A stretch of 64,000 nt of DNA, taken from the NCBI GenBank assembly GCA_030247885.1, contig JAPDRO010000025.1:434001-498000 (forward strand), read 5' to 3'. Made by a program: the position numbers and the translations under genes. The notes beneath the pieces are model-generated. The model did not search any database, was not told the origin of the DNA, and was given only the letters and a program-made list of their open reading frames with translations. Position 1 is the stretch's first letter, and the number at the start of each line of letters is the position of its first letter. Positions 46,457-57,679 of this stretch are shown here, in pieces. The DNA comes from Taxawa tesnikishii (nom. ined.). Lineage: Eukaryota; Ascomycota; Dothideomycetes; Dothideales.

Positions 46457-48155
46457 ATGTCGAGCAACGCTGGTATGTGGCTGGCCCCTGTAAAGATGTT
46501 GCCGTAGCTCACTGCTCTGAAGACCTCCCACACTTTCCTTTCGCTCGGGAGAATGGTTATGAGCCTTCACCGGTGAACGCGCGGCTGCGCCATGACGCTC
46601 CTATTTCCAAGACCAAGCTCTTCGATGGAAGCGAAGCCTGGATGGTTATGAGGCACAAAGATATATGCACCGCCTTGGACAGCGACAAGCTCTCAGCAGT
46701 ACGTTGTCGCCGCCGCTCAACTGACCCGGGCTTGCTGACACATGTCAGGACCGTCGGGTCGATGGTTACCCGGAAATCCATCCTGGTGGAAGTAAAGCAA
46801 AGGAGTCGAATCCAACATTTGTCAACCTCGACGATCCGGAACATGCTAAGCAAAGGTGACTAGGCACCTGCGGCTGTGTCTCTATCATGCTAATACAGTA
46901 CCCTGCTCTACAGGGCGATGCTGCAATCCAGGTTTGATCCGGAAGCAGTGGAGAAGATGCGTCCCATGATGCAGGAAACGACCAACGAGATCCTCGACGA
47001 ACTTGTAAAGAAGGGAGGCAAGGACAAGCCGGTAGACTTGATAGAGGAGTTTGCCACGCCATTGCCGACTCAGGTAGGCACCGTGTCCGGATGTACGCCG
47101 TGTTTCAAGCAAAACTGACCCGAACCAAGATAATATACAAGATGCTCGGAGTACCCGAAAAGGATGTCGGAGAGCTATCGACAGATAGTGACGTCCGCAC
47201 CGGCACCAGTCGTGATGCTGCCGAATCAGCCAACAAGTGAGCAGATGTTTCGATGCTTCTCCCAAGCAAGTCTGATGTACTGTTAGGCATCTGCAGGAAT
47301 ACATGAGCAAGCTTGTAGACCAAAGAATAGAGAAGCCAGAAGACGATCTCATCAGCAAACTCGTCGTCGAGCAAGTGAGTTGATCGTTCATTCTACCACG
47401 GCTACTTCTGACATCCGCATGTAGTACAAACCTGGCAATCTCAAAAGGACGATATCACTACCCTCGCGTTCTTGGTGCTGACGGCTGGTAATGCCGCCCT
47501 AATCAACTCGATCGGTCTGGTACGTACTGCCCGCTATGTTCTCCTTTACGCTAGCCAACAGGAATTTCCCCTAGGGCGTGCTTACTCTCCTGCAACATCC
47601 CGATCAGCTCGAGGAGCTCAAGAGAGACCCCAATCTCGCACCGGCTGTGGTCAACGAAGTTTTGCGATTCCACACTGCGTCCGCGCTGAACAGCCGGCGT
47701 GTCGCAAAGGAAGACATGACCATCGGGGGACAGGTAAGAAGAATTGTCCCGCGCTTATGGAGAGTCGGGTCGTGCTGACCTGTCTTTGCAGCACATCAAA
47801 AAGCACGAAGGAGTCATCTGCTCGGTGCAATCAGGCGACAGGGACGAGGAGAAGGCGCCAAATCCAGACGAGTTCGACATTCACCGCAAGGTTCCATACG
47901 AAGACATCCTCGGCTTCGGTCACGGCCCGCATCGCTGTCAGGGTGAGCATCTCTCGCGTGCGGAGCTCGAGATCGCTTTCGGTAAGTCGAACGAATCATG
48001 TCTCCCTGATAATTAGCACAAGCTGATCTTCCATCTCTGCAGGCACGTTGTTTCAGCGGGTGCCAAACCTGAAGCTCGCCGTCAAAGAGTCGGAGCTGGA
48101 GTGGACGCCGGCTACTCAGAATGTTGGTGTGAAGGAGCTTCCGGTTTACTTCTGA
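46457..48155 (+). CDS. Cytochrome P450 of the CYP55 (P450nor) family
   Basis: Ten exons join to exactly 403 residues, the length of Fusarium P450nor, so that numbering applies directly. CYP55 enzymes are soluble P450s that take electrons straight from NAD(P)H and reduce NO to N2O in fungal denitrification. Family features are FPFARENGYEP at the start, TFVNLDDPEHAKQR, HTASAL with Ser286, and the heme loop FGHGPHRCQGEHLSRAELE with Cys352. The I-helix reads AGNAAL, so residue 243 is Ala where P450nor has Thr. Residue 393 is Asn (QNVGV) where P450nor has Asp. The B' loop (YPEIHPGGSK) also differs from the nucleotide-binding loop of P450nor. One A is missing from the run 47443-47446. With it restored, all exon phases agree. 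Whether it still reduces NO is open. There is no membrane anchor or signal. Confidence 0.9.
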
Positions 48156-48262
48156 GTGGTGAAATTTTCCTAGACGAAGCAATGTCTATTCATTAGCCGC
48201 TATCGATAAATGGCATGGCTGGCTCCAATTCCAACTTGCTTCGTTCTTGTCGTGCGGAACAC

Positions 48263-48345
48263 GAACAAGGACGTGAACCGAACTGAACCGAATTGAACCG
48301 AGCTAAACCTAGCTGAACCGAACCGAACCGAACTGGACCGAACTC
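48263..48345. repeat. Imperfect (CTGAACCGAA)-type repeat
   Basis: Eight or so variants of a 5-10 b unit related to gaaccgaact follow each other just downstream of the CYP55 stop codon. The degenerate copies suggest an old minisatellite. Confidence 0.7.
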
Positions 48346-48598
48346 CGCTTCGGCTCCGGACCTGCCCATGAGGATGATAGATCGCTAGCGGCTTAGCATT
48401 ATTCGCTTAACCGATAAGATAACATTGATCAATGCATCGCCGAGTCCACTTCGTCGTGAGTAGAAGAGCGGCGCCTCCACATCTACTGCAGTCATATGAG
48501 ACGACGAATGGCTTATACGCCAACTGCTTATATGCTGCAGACCGCCTCTGCTAGACACGTGTCAGACAAGCACAAGGCATCCCAATGCATGTCACACA

Positions 48599-48644
48599 TC
48601 TCTCTCCCTCTCTCCCTCTCTCTCTCTCTCTCGCGCGCGCGCAG
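48599..48644. repeat. TC microsatellite running into CG repeat
   Basis: A pyrimidine run of tc and tccc units passes directly into an alternating cg stretch of about ten bases. Alternating purine-pyrimidine next to polypyrimidine is prone to slippage. Confidence 0.8.
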
Positions 48645-48941
48645 TTTGCTCCGAAGCCGGCGGTCGTCAGCCCTACCGGGAAGCCGACATGATGTACAAG
48701 TATCGTGTATGTAGGTTCCAGCTCCCATTCTGCATCCACGATAATTCCTCACCCTCACCCTCACCCTCACAGTCGGACTCTCTTACCGACACCGTCGCAC
48801 CCTCTCACTGAAATCCCCTCGTTAGACCTGTCCTTCTCCTTGTGATATCATACTGTGCTTCTACCTGTGCGCGTCGCGAACCACCTCCGCGCCTGCTGTC
48901 CTCGGCCTATCCTGTACTCGACCACAGCTCCTTGACAAGCC

Positions 48942-50064
48942 ATGTCTACCACTATTGGGTACGGCCACAAGCCCGTCTCCTACTCTCCCAGCGCCTGATT
49001 GCCATTGCAGCTCGTTCATTGCTGGCGGCATAGCCGCATGCGGCGCCGTCACCGTCACCCATAGCTTCGAAACCATCAAGATTCGGTACGGCGCATCGTC
49101 AAGACTCGACATTATGATCCCTCTAAACCCACCGGCAGACTACAGTTACAGGGAGAGCTCCAATCCGCCAAAGATGCGCCGCGCTTGTACAAGGGCGTGC
49201 TGCACGGCATGTCCGTCGTATACAAGAACGAAGGCATGAAGGGTCTCCTGCGCGGATTGAACTGTGCCTACATCTACCAGATGACCCTCAACGGCTGCCG
49301 CCTCGGTTTCTACGAACCCATCCGCACCCACCTCAACTCCGCCCTCCTCACGCGTTCCCTCTCGCACGCCGACGATCCCGCCTCGAAATCACTCCAGAAC
49401 CTGCCCATAAACATCTTCGCCGGCGCCACCTCCGGAATCATGGGCGCGGCGGCCGGATCTCCCTTCTTCCTCATCAAGACTCGCCTGCAGTCCTACTCCC
49501 CTTCCTGCCCGTCGGCACGCAGCACCACTACCGCAACGCCTGGGACGGCATGTCGCAAATCTACCGCAACGAGGGCATAAAGGGACTATACCGCGGCGTG
49601 CTGCCCGCCATGGTGCGCACCGGCTTCGGCTCGAGCGTGCAACTCCCCACCTATTTCTTCGCAAAGAGGAGGTTGGTGCGGCATTTCGACATGAGCGAGG
49701 GGCCCGCGCTGCACCTGCTCAGCTCGACGGCCAGCGGTTTCGTGGTGTGCTGTGTCATGCACCCGCCCGATACGGTCATGAGCCGCATGTACAACCAGAC
49801 GGGGAACTTGTACAACGGCGCGTTCGATTGCTTGTTCAGGACGATCAAGACGGAGGGTGTTTTGGCCGTGTACAAGGGCTTCTTCGCGCATTTGGCGAGG
49901 ATATTGCCGCATACGGTGTGTTTTGTCGGATGTGTCGAGGACTGGGCTTGGAAGCTGACGATGGAATGCAGATCTTGACGCTGTCGCTTGCTGAGCAGAC
50001 CAACAAACTGATGCGGAAGTTCGAGGACAGACTCCTGTCCAGAGAACTCAAGGAGAAGATCTGA
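48942..50064 (+). CDS. OAC1: Mitochondrial carrier, oxaloacetate transporter type (Oac1-like)
   Basis: Four exons (48942-48958, 49011-49085, 49139-49915, 49972-50064) give 320 residues. It is a six-helix inner-membrane carrier with three repeats. Their signatures are HSFETIKIRLQLQGE, SPFFLIKTRLQSYS and HPPDTVMSRMYNQTG. The second and third closely follow the Oac1 pattern, and Oac1 exchanges oxaloacetate, sulfate and related dicarboxylates. Each half-repeat also has its helix-2 motif (LYKGVLHGMSVVYKNEGMKG cut here, IYRNEGIKGLYRGVLPAM, LFRTIKTEGVLAVYKGFFAH). A single C is missing at the run 49498-49501, between LQSYSP and the frame reading NAWDGMSQIYRNEG. With it restored the coding length is a multiple of three. 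Substrate assignment is by motif only. The SLC25A34/35 group is the nearest alternative. Confidence 0.88.
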
Positions 50065-50537
50065 GCGCAGAGGTCGGGCAACGACCAACAACAACCCAGT
50101 ACTGTACCGCGACTCCTTGCTAAACTGTGTCCGGAGCCGAGCGTGAGCCCCCTGTTCCACATATATGGGACTTTCTACAGACCAAACTTGCGTGTTGAGG
50201 CGTATCGAGTCTGGCTTGTGGCGCGCTGGAAGCGTACTGTGCGGAATGCTAGAGAAGCAGAGAGGGATGTCCAACGTGGGGAGAGGGGCCACTCTTTGAC
50301 TAGGACGTGGAGCGAAAGTGTCACTGACACCCTTTGCAAGGCTGCGGGATCGTGCGGCGCGAGAACGAGCACTCGCACGAGCGGATTTGGACTTGGATTT
50401 ACATATACAAGAAATCTGAACCCGATCTTTGTTTACGCTGAGCATTGTCCTTTTTCCATACAAGGAGCCGAAAAGAGAAGAAGGGTGTGGGTATCATCAA
50501 TGGCAGGGGGGGCAATAACGAAAGAGCAGCGCAGGGT
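50065..50537. other. Convergent 3' region, no gene seen
   Basis: 474 b between the stop codons of the carrier gene and the ADF-H protein gene, which face each other. Presumed 3' UTRs. Confidence 0.5.
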
Positions 50538-53500
50538 TTATGTGCCAGGGGTAGTCGTTGTGACGGCCGACCAGGCTTGTTGATAGGTGCGAAGCGCTGT
50601 GGGCGCGTTTAGCAATCTTGCGCTTTGTGGTCAAAGGGGAGGAAAGGATGCAACAGGGACACAAACAACAGGAAACTCACTTTTTAAGAGATGCGTCTGC
50701 ATGGCACCATCTTCACAGGCGCACTGCAGCGACGAGCCGTCCGGCAGATCGAGCACAACACCTGTGTTTATCCCGTCAGCACGCCGCCTCCCTCTTTCCT
50801 CCTTTTTTCTTCCTCCAATCGGAACTCACTATTGGGCAACTCCTGCCTCTCAATCTCCGGCACATAAACCTCTTTGAACTCCCTCAAGCTGAACCTCTGC
50901 ACAACACTCTTCTTGTAGTCGTTCCCTTTGGCAGGTGAGAAGACCAGATGTCCGTCTGCGTCAATGTCGAGGCAGCGTCGTCGCCAAAGCTGCCATGTTG
51001 TCAGTACGCGCGCGTCCCGCAGTCGAGTTCCGCCGTAGCTGTCCACCAGCGTCTGACGCACCAGGTTGTCGGGAAATTGAACGTTGAGGTCGCCGATGTG
51101 GACCGCTGGCAACGTTATTGATGTAGAGGCGTTGGGAGGTTGTGTTTGCGATGTCACGCTGCTGATCGAGGGCATGTACGCAGCTGCGTTGGGTGGCATC
51201 ACTGAGCGTGGAGAGTGCGGAGGGGAGGGGTCCCTTTTCTTAGGGCTGGCGATGGCGCTGATCCGCCGGAGGAAGCGGCTTGTACGGCTGCTTGTGCTTT
51301 CGTCGGAGAGGATGGAGGAGGGCGAGAGGGCGCGCGAGGCTGATGCGGGGTTCTTGTTCTCTTTGTTGCGTCCGAACGACTTGCGCCAGCTGGTGCGGTG
51401 GCTGTCCATAGAGGCCCGGCTTTGGGTGGGCGACATGGCATCAGACACAGGCGAAAGCACGTCGTCTGTGAGGGTAGACCCAGCATTGGACTTTGTTCGC
51501 AGCGCGGCTGAGTCTGTGATCAGAGGGGCAAGTGGCTGGATGTTAGATTGCGACGCTGCTCCCCGTTTGTGGTTGATAATCAAGGGTGATTGTTGTAACT
51601 CTAATGGCGCCGCTTCGCCAGTAGAAGGATGTCCAGTTTGAGTGGAAGGGCGTCTGACGATTCGTGCCGTGACTGACACTGAATCACGTTTGCTGGTCGG
51701 ATCTTGTTGGACCGTGTATACTGTTTGGTTCTCGGACGGCGCCGGGGTAGGTCGCGTCGCTTGAACCGGCCACGGCGCAACTTTGGTAAAGCTGGCCATA
51801 GGCCTGCCGGTTTTCGGCGCCGACGGCTGGGGTTGCAAATCAGACGTGTCCCGAACAGAGGCCTTGCGCATGGCAAAGATGCCTGAGGGGATTGATTCCG
51901 TGGTAGCAACAGGAGGAGGACTGGTTTCCCTGACCGATTTTTCCGCGAGCGCTCGTATCCGGTCCGAGATCTTGGAAGAGACCTGTCCTTTGCGTGCAAT
52001 AGCCATTGGATCCGCCTTCTCCGAGGCTGGCGTCCGGCCTGATGAACTTGACCGGGATCTGCTCTGCGATGAAAGAGCACCAGGTGACAAACGATCAGTC
52101 GCCGCTGCGAGCTTTTCCATCAGCGTCAATGGACTCGAGTTCGTCCTTGGGATCATGGGGTCGACAGAGGCTCCAGACTTGGCCGACTTGATGGAATAGA
52201 CAGAGTTGGAGCTGGGCCTTCTCGGGAAGAAAGGAGTTGCGGGCGATTTCGACACAGATATGAATTTCGCCTCCTGTACGGTTGCACTCTGCAGCTCTTC
52301 CATGAGCTCATCGTCCGAGGAGAAGATGTCATCCGCATCGGTGCGCTCAGTGTTAATAGATAATGGCTCTATAAATCCGCGGCGCTTCTTTCGAAGGTCT
52401 GCGCTTTTCTGTGACTGGCGAATGGTCATCCCTGGGAATGTTTCTGATTCCTGGAGATCTGGAGGGAGTGCTTGGGGTTCCGTGGCAGTTACGGGTGGCT
52501 GCTGGTCAACCGCGCGGTCCTGGCTGGAGCACCTCGGCCGCGAACCGTCACCCATGACGATCGTAGGCAAAGGAGACATAGGCATGTTCGCTTGCTCCGG
52601 GATTGTAGGCTCGACTAATTTGCCCAGAGTTGGACTGTCAACGAATGCCAGGTCCCCAGGCTTTGAGAACTCGTTCCCGGATGTGCCCGTCACTATACTT
52701 AGCCTTGCATCCTCAATCTGGTCATGCGCGCTGTCGTTCATGACGTCCTCCGTCTCTCTGGTCTCTTTGTGAGCGGCAAGTTGCATTAGGGGAACTGCCG
52801 GCTCTTCAGGTTCATCTAGTTTGGCAGGAAGATCTGGCGAAGCGTGAGCCGATTTCGGTGATTGATGGTCTGATATCTGAATCCCTGAGTCCACTTTGTT
52901 CGGCAATGCGTTGGACTCCGGAACGTTTGGCAATGTGTCGGGTTCCCATTGTTCTTGATTCTGCAGATTTGTCTTAGCACCCGATCGCGGAAGTTTAGGC
53001 GATCCCAAGACCTCCTGAGACGGTGATGGAGTCGGATGCTGCTCAGTTGCTTGTGCCCGTTTCAGGTGCCTCCTGCGCATTTCCGCGGCTTTCATCAGTC
53101 GGAGCTTCTCAGGGGTCATTGCCGATTTCGATGTCACGTTTGATCCGCTCGTCTTTGCACTCCGCATAGAACGTGAACTACCTCTAGAGCTGGGACGTGC
53201 TGCTTCGAGATCCACAGCAACAGGTATGGGCGGTGGTGGAGGAAGTGGCGAAAATTCAAACAAACTCGGACTGGCGGCTGGGGCAGGTTCCTCTGTGTTA
53301 ATTGGGGTTGCATCAGCCTGTTTGGGCTTTATGTGCACTCCGGCAGGCAGGGCTGAGGTGGGCCTTCCGAATGATCCTGCACTTGACAGCGCTGGACGTT
53401 CAGATACGGCAATTGGACGAGGGCCGTGCTTGATCTTGGGCTTGAGTAGGTATTTCTCGAAATCGTAATAATCCGGAAGTTCCCCCTGCTTGGCCGGGTA

Positions 53501-54422
53501 GTATCTATGGGTTTTACTGCGGCCTCGTCACCGCATGGACCGCTTGCAGCGCTCGGACCGCTCTTGATAGACTCCGTATCTGGCGCGGAAGCCTCCGACG
53601 GCGCATACTCGGTGACAGAAGGAGGACTCAAACTGGTAATCGATTGCTGTCCGTGTTCTTCTCGTACCAAGAACTGCGACAGTGATGACTTCTGAGGCGA
53701 CGTGGAAAGCTTTTCGCTCGCTTCAAGAAGAGATGGAGCGGCATTCGCAAGTGCGACCAGCCGCTTGGAGCGCGAGGCAGGAATTCGTCGACCGGAAAGA
53801 GAGGAAACAGACGATGCCTCCCGCATCAGCGGTGGCGGTGCCCCTCCCTCTTCGGCATCCTCACTGATCTCGTTCAGCCTGGTGGTTGACACTGAAGGGA
53901 AGCTGTCGCGGTATGCAGAGGAAACGATGCGGCCAAGGATGTATCGCTCAGATTCTCCGCGGATGTGATCTCTAGCAGCATCTCATATGGCGTAAGCTTC
54001 TCGAGTACATCCTGAAAGTGTACGGATGTGCGGGCTGTGTGAGCTGTCAGAACAACGCCAATACAACCAAGAATCCTGACATGCCTTGCAACAGTCGAGA
54101 AGTTCCCTCGGGTATGTATTTTATGAGCACCTTCCTCCTTCTATACATCATCATTCCGTATACGGGAGAGAGCTCATCGTATTGCAGCATAGACGCTCTC
54201 GCTTCCGTAACCCCCGCCTTGCCTTGAGCCAGCACCTCGACAGTATCTCGCGACACATATTTGAGAAGGAACCTGCGCCAAAAGTCTCAGCTCCGCACGC
54301 ACTCTCCCAAGCAGGGCAGAGCTCGCCTGCCGTGTTCCAACGACCTACCATCCTCCTGCTTCAGCGAAAGCGGTGTTGTACGCTTCCTGAACTTCTGGAG
54401 CATCCAAGCCGTTCAGCGACAT
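50538..54422 (-). CDS. Large ADF-H and PH-like domain protein (fungal actin-linked family)
   Basis: Five exons (54422-54349, 54272-54085, 54034-50830, 50761-50681, 50616-50538) give 1,209 residues. The N-terminus is an actin-depolymerising-factor homology domain (EAGGW then FLLKYVSRDTVEVLAQGKAG, YDELSPVYGMMMYRRRKVLI, LLQARTSVHFQDVLEKLTPY). About 850 residues of Ser/Pro-rich disordered sequence follow, with a Lys/Arg helix (SAMTPEKLRLMKAAEMRRRH). At the end is a PH-like domain (TWQLWRRRCLDIDADGHLVF, LREFKEVYVPEIERQELPNS, VVLDLPDGSSLQCACEDGAM). This domain order is known from uncharacterised fungal proteins, and a role in actin organisation is inferred. Three missing bases (G-run 53897-53899, T-run 53512-53515, T-run 50681-50685) break the frame. 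With them the exons fit exactly. Intron 2 has a GC donor. Start Met 54422 gives MSLNGLDAPEVQEAYNTAFA. Confidence 0.82.
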
Positions 54423-55452
54423 TGTTTTGCGCGCCGCGCCTTATCGCGTCGCGACAATGGTGGTCTCGGGTGTTTGAAGGGAAGGCCTGTCTCCCGTTTG
54501 CGAAATCAGGGGCCGTTACACGGCGGGGTATCCAAGATTACAGATACAGGTAGATAGGTGTGGTTGCGCGCTGCCGTCGGGTGTTAGGGTCGCGACTCGT
54601 CTCGTCATAGTTTCATGATTGCTCTCGGGCTGCTTGGATCAAGATGTAGGAAGGGCGATGAAGCGCATGTTTAGCAGACAAAAAGGAGTGTTTTGATCTC
54701 TAGCTGCAGGGCGCAGGCCAGCAAGGAGCAGGAAGCGGGCCTAATGCAACAAAGCCCTCGGAAGCCCGTTCACGGCGGAGAAGCCGATAGAGTTGTGGCC
54801 AATGGGGAAGCCCATCACCGGTCTACTCCCGGCAGAAACAAAACCTAATCTACGATGACAATGTGGCCTGCTCTTTCGGTATACGCACGGCTCCTCCTCC
54901 TCTTCTTCTTGCGCAACTGTTGGCGCCACCCCTCCAGAGGCATCTTTGCCGTCGCAGTCACCGCTTCCCACTGTCTGCGGCAGCTCCTGTTAGTGATCCT
55001 GTTCGCTAGACATGTACACATTGTTCGCAGGCAAACCCCCGAACAAACCGCGGCCCCGTCGGAGTTCAAATAAGATATTGAACTGTCGTGCTCCCACGTG
55101 ATACAGGACCACTGGACCGAGGTGGTCCACAGCGAGTCCAATCAGCGGTCAAGCACCTCTACACGAGACCCATCGATGACTCGACCATCTTCGCAACTAG
55201 GCATCTCTCCATCAGCATCGCGTCGGAGATTTTGGTGTCCTGCGCAAGCCAGCCGAACCCCTGGTGGTTGTTGACGAGGGTTTGCTCGGCCCGCGCTGCG
55301 AACTGCTTGTGCGTATGCGTATGCGAACTGAGTCAGGGCAACTCTAAGCGCGTCGGAGCAGCCCACCTGAAGTGGGATGCCTCGAACGATGAACGCAAAC
55401 ACATTAACATCCAAAACAGTTGCCTGTATCATCGGTCAAACTGCTAGAGAGC
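54423..55452. other. Divergent intergenic region, no gene seen
   Basis: About 1 kb between the ADF-H gene and the OHCU decarboxylase gene. Open frames on the plus strand here read across non-coding DNA and have no domains. Both promoters are expected in this stretch. Confidence 0.5.
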
Positions 55453-56037
55453 ATGTCTGCCACTACCCTTCCCCCAATCTCTGATCTCCCTACCCTCTCT
55501 ACCACAGAGCGAGCACACGTCCTCGACCTTTTATTCGAACCCAGTACTTCCCTGCACACGCTCTCCGTGTCGCTGCTGCACGACCAAACATTCGCATCAT
55601 ACGATGATCTGATCGCAGCCATCGGTATCCAACTGACGGATCTTGCCGAGTCCAGTTCAACCAGTGACACCGAATGGCTACTTAGTATCTTGACGGCGCA
55701 CCCAAGGCTCGGTGCAAAAAGGTCGAAAGTGCACAGAGCCAGGCGGAGCAGGCCCAGTTGAACACGGGAGGTGCTGAGGAGGCGCAGGAGTTGCAAAGAT
55801 TGAACGACGAGTACGAAAAGAAGCATGGGCTGATATATGTTGTGTTTGTCGATGGGAGGAGCAGACCGGTGATCATGGAGGACATGAAGAAGAGGATTGC
55901 CCAAGGCACTGTCGAGGGGAGAGGAAGGCTGCTATCAAGGTCAGTCGGTCACAAAGGTGAAGCATTGGCGGTGGCTCACACCACAACAGGCAATGTGCGA
56001 GATAGCTGCCGATCGTGCGCGGAAGCTGCAGCAGTAG
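55453..56037 (+). CDS. OHCU decarboxylase (urate catabolism)
   Basis: Two exons (55453-55939, 55990-56037) encode 178 residues. The enzyme decarboxylates 2-oxo-4-hydroxy-4-carboxy-5-ureidoimidazoline to S-allantoin, the last step of uricase-dependent urate breakdown. Family features are a mostly helical fold and the active-site motif HPRLG (in LLSILTAHPRLGAKKVE), followed by SQAEQAQLN. The substrate-pocket segment is LNDEYEKKHGLIYVVFVDGR, and the C-terminal helix ERKAAIKAMCEIAADRARKL. Two single bases are missing, at the A-run 55716-55720 and the G-run 55916-55919. Restoring both gives a family-length protein with correct intron phase. Location is probably peroxisomal or cytosolic. The last residues (KLQQ) are not a PTS1 signal. 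No other purine gene is nearby. Confidence 0.88.
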
Positions 56038-57679
56038 TCCCTCACCGCGAACCTCATCATGCATCCACAACAGAATCTCAGCGCTTTGTTTCAACATGTC
56101 GCTTATATCACATGACAATGCACGAACTGTGCTATCTGGCTGGTAAGAGCGTATTTGACAAGTCAACAAACACCTAGCAGAGGGTCGGAAAGTGTAAGGG
56201 TCGGGAATTCCCCTGTTTGAACTTGACCTGCTCTACGTGCACTACCAAAGCGACCCCGTTGCTCTGAGCCTTGCAAGAATCCCAAGCGATTGAGTTGACT
56301 GAGGGCTGAAGCATGGTAGCTGCTGCAAAGACGGCCGCCCGGATCGTCACCCTTTGCTTCCCTCCGAAGACTAACTCTTAGCCAATCTGTTGGTGGGACC
56401 CCGTGTGATGACATCGTCGTCCAAGTGGGTTGATCCAGCTGTATCACCTGCGGTCTTGTCGCTCAGGATGCAAGGCGGACGTTGTCATACACATACTCTA
56501 TGGAACCAAGCTGGCGAGGGCGGCGAAGTTAGCGTGACTCCTTATTCGCACTGTGGCCACAGGTAATCAGTCTGTCTGTAGACCGAGCAAGAAGACGGGT
56601 TAGCTAGCCTGCATATACCCTCTCGCGTACGGATCAGCACAGTGGTAATCTGCTTGCACACTGTCTTCATCGCATATCCTAGTGCGGCGTGGTTACCTCG
56701 TTTTTATCTGATTTGTATGGGCTCCGGCTTGTACATGGCTGGCTGACGAACGTTGTTGCGAACGGCCAGGGGCAAGCCTGGACAGTGAAACAGTCCTAAG
56801 GCTTGTTGCCTTTGCTTCTCTATGAAACCGCATCATTGATGAGATATCAACGGTGCGTCAAAAGGGATGACTTGCGCGGCCTTCTCAGCGGCGCCTCGAC
56901 AAGTAGCCACTATATTTGGAACCGCCTATTAGCTAGCTGAGAAGTCTCCACAGTGACAAGGCCTTTTGCGACGTCAAACTCTGCCGCAAACGTAACTGTT
57001 CTTGCATGGGATGGGTTGATAGATAATCAAAAGGTGGAGAAATTGGCATACGGGCTCGCGTCTTCCCCACAGAAACGAGAGCACGGAACCCTGCTGAGCA
57101 CCATTCGGTGTAACAGACGCAAAACCAGAACCTTATTTGCCATTCTCTAGCTGTATCTTGTCTGTTGTGCGAAGCCAAAAACGATCGTCTAACGAAGTAT
57201 GCGTTCCAGCTGCGGTTCTCGCCCTGCTGCCGTTACGGGTCTCTGTCAGCAGCAGCTGCACCAAGCTCGCCACCTCATACCACAGGGCCCTGATGTTGGG
57301 TATATTGCTCGAAACGGTACATGTAAACGGCTGCGTGCGTGGTCCAGCTGGTCGAGATCTCGTGTTATCGAAATGTGACTTGCATTCTTCGCCGTCTCCG
57401 TTGCGTTTTGTCGCTTCCACCTCAACGGTACTTGTTGCACGTAGCGATGGCTAGTTAAGACGAGGCAGACACACAGCTGTCGGGCATGCAGATTGTCTCT
57501 TCTCCTTCCCCCACTGTGTTCCTTGTACACTGTTTCCCTGATTCCTTCTGTTTCTGCATATGCTGCCTTTGTCCTCGGTCTGTCCCTTCCTTCCTTTCGA
57601 GATACCCACCTGAAAGCTATTTGTTTATGTTTTTCCGTTTCTCTTAAGAATTCCGGTTGGGCAGCTGAGGGACACCGCC
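56038..57679. other. Long intergenic region upstream of the GT90 gene
   Basis: About 1.6 kb with no supported gene or repeat. The last 200 b or so (C/T-rich, 57.5-57.68 kb) look like promoter and leader of the GT90 gene. Confidence 0.5.

Larger units (their letters stand above)
48156..48941. other. Intergenic region with simple repeats
   Basis: Spacer between the CYP55 and carrier genes, containing three simple-sequence blocks: the GAACC repeat, the TC/GC run (both listed) and four copies of ccctca at 48748-48771. No gene seen. Confidence 0.55.

Noticed and set aside
48748-48771. Telomere-like CCCTCA repeat
   Set aside because: The unit is not CCCTAA, has only four copies and lies between ordinary genes.
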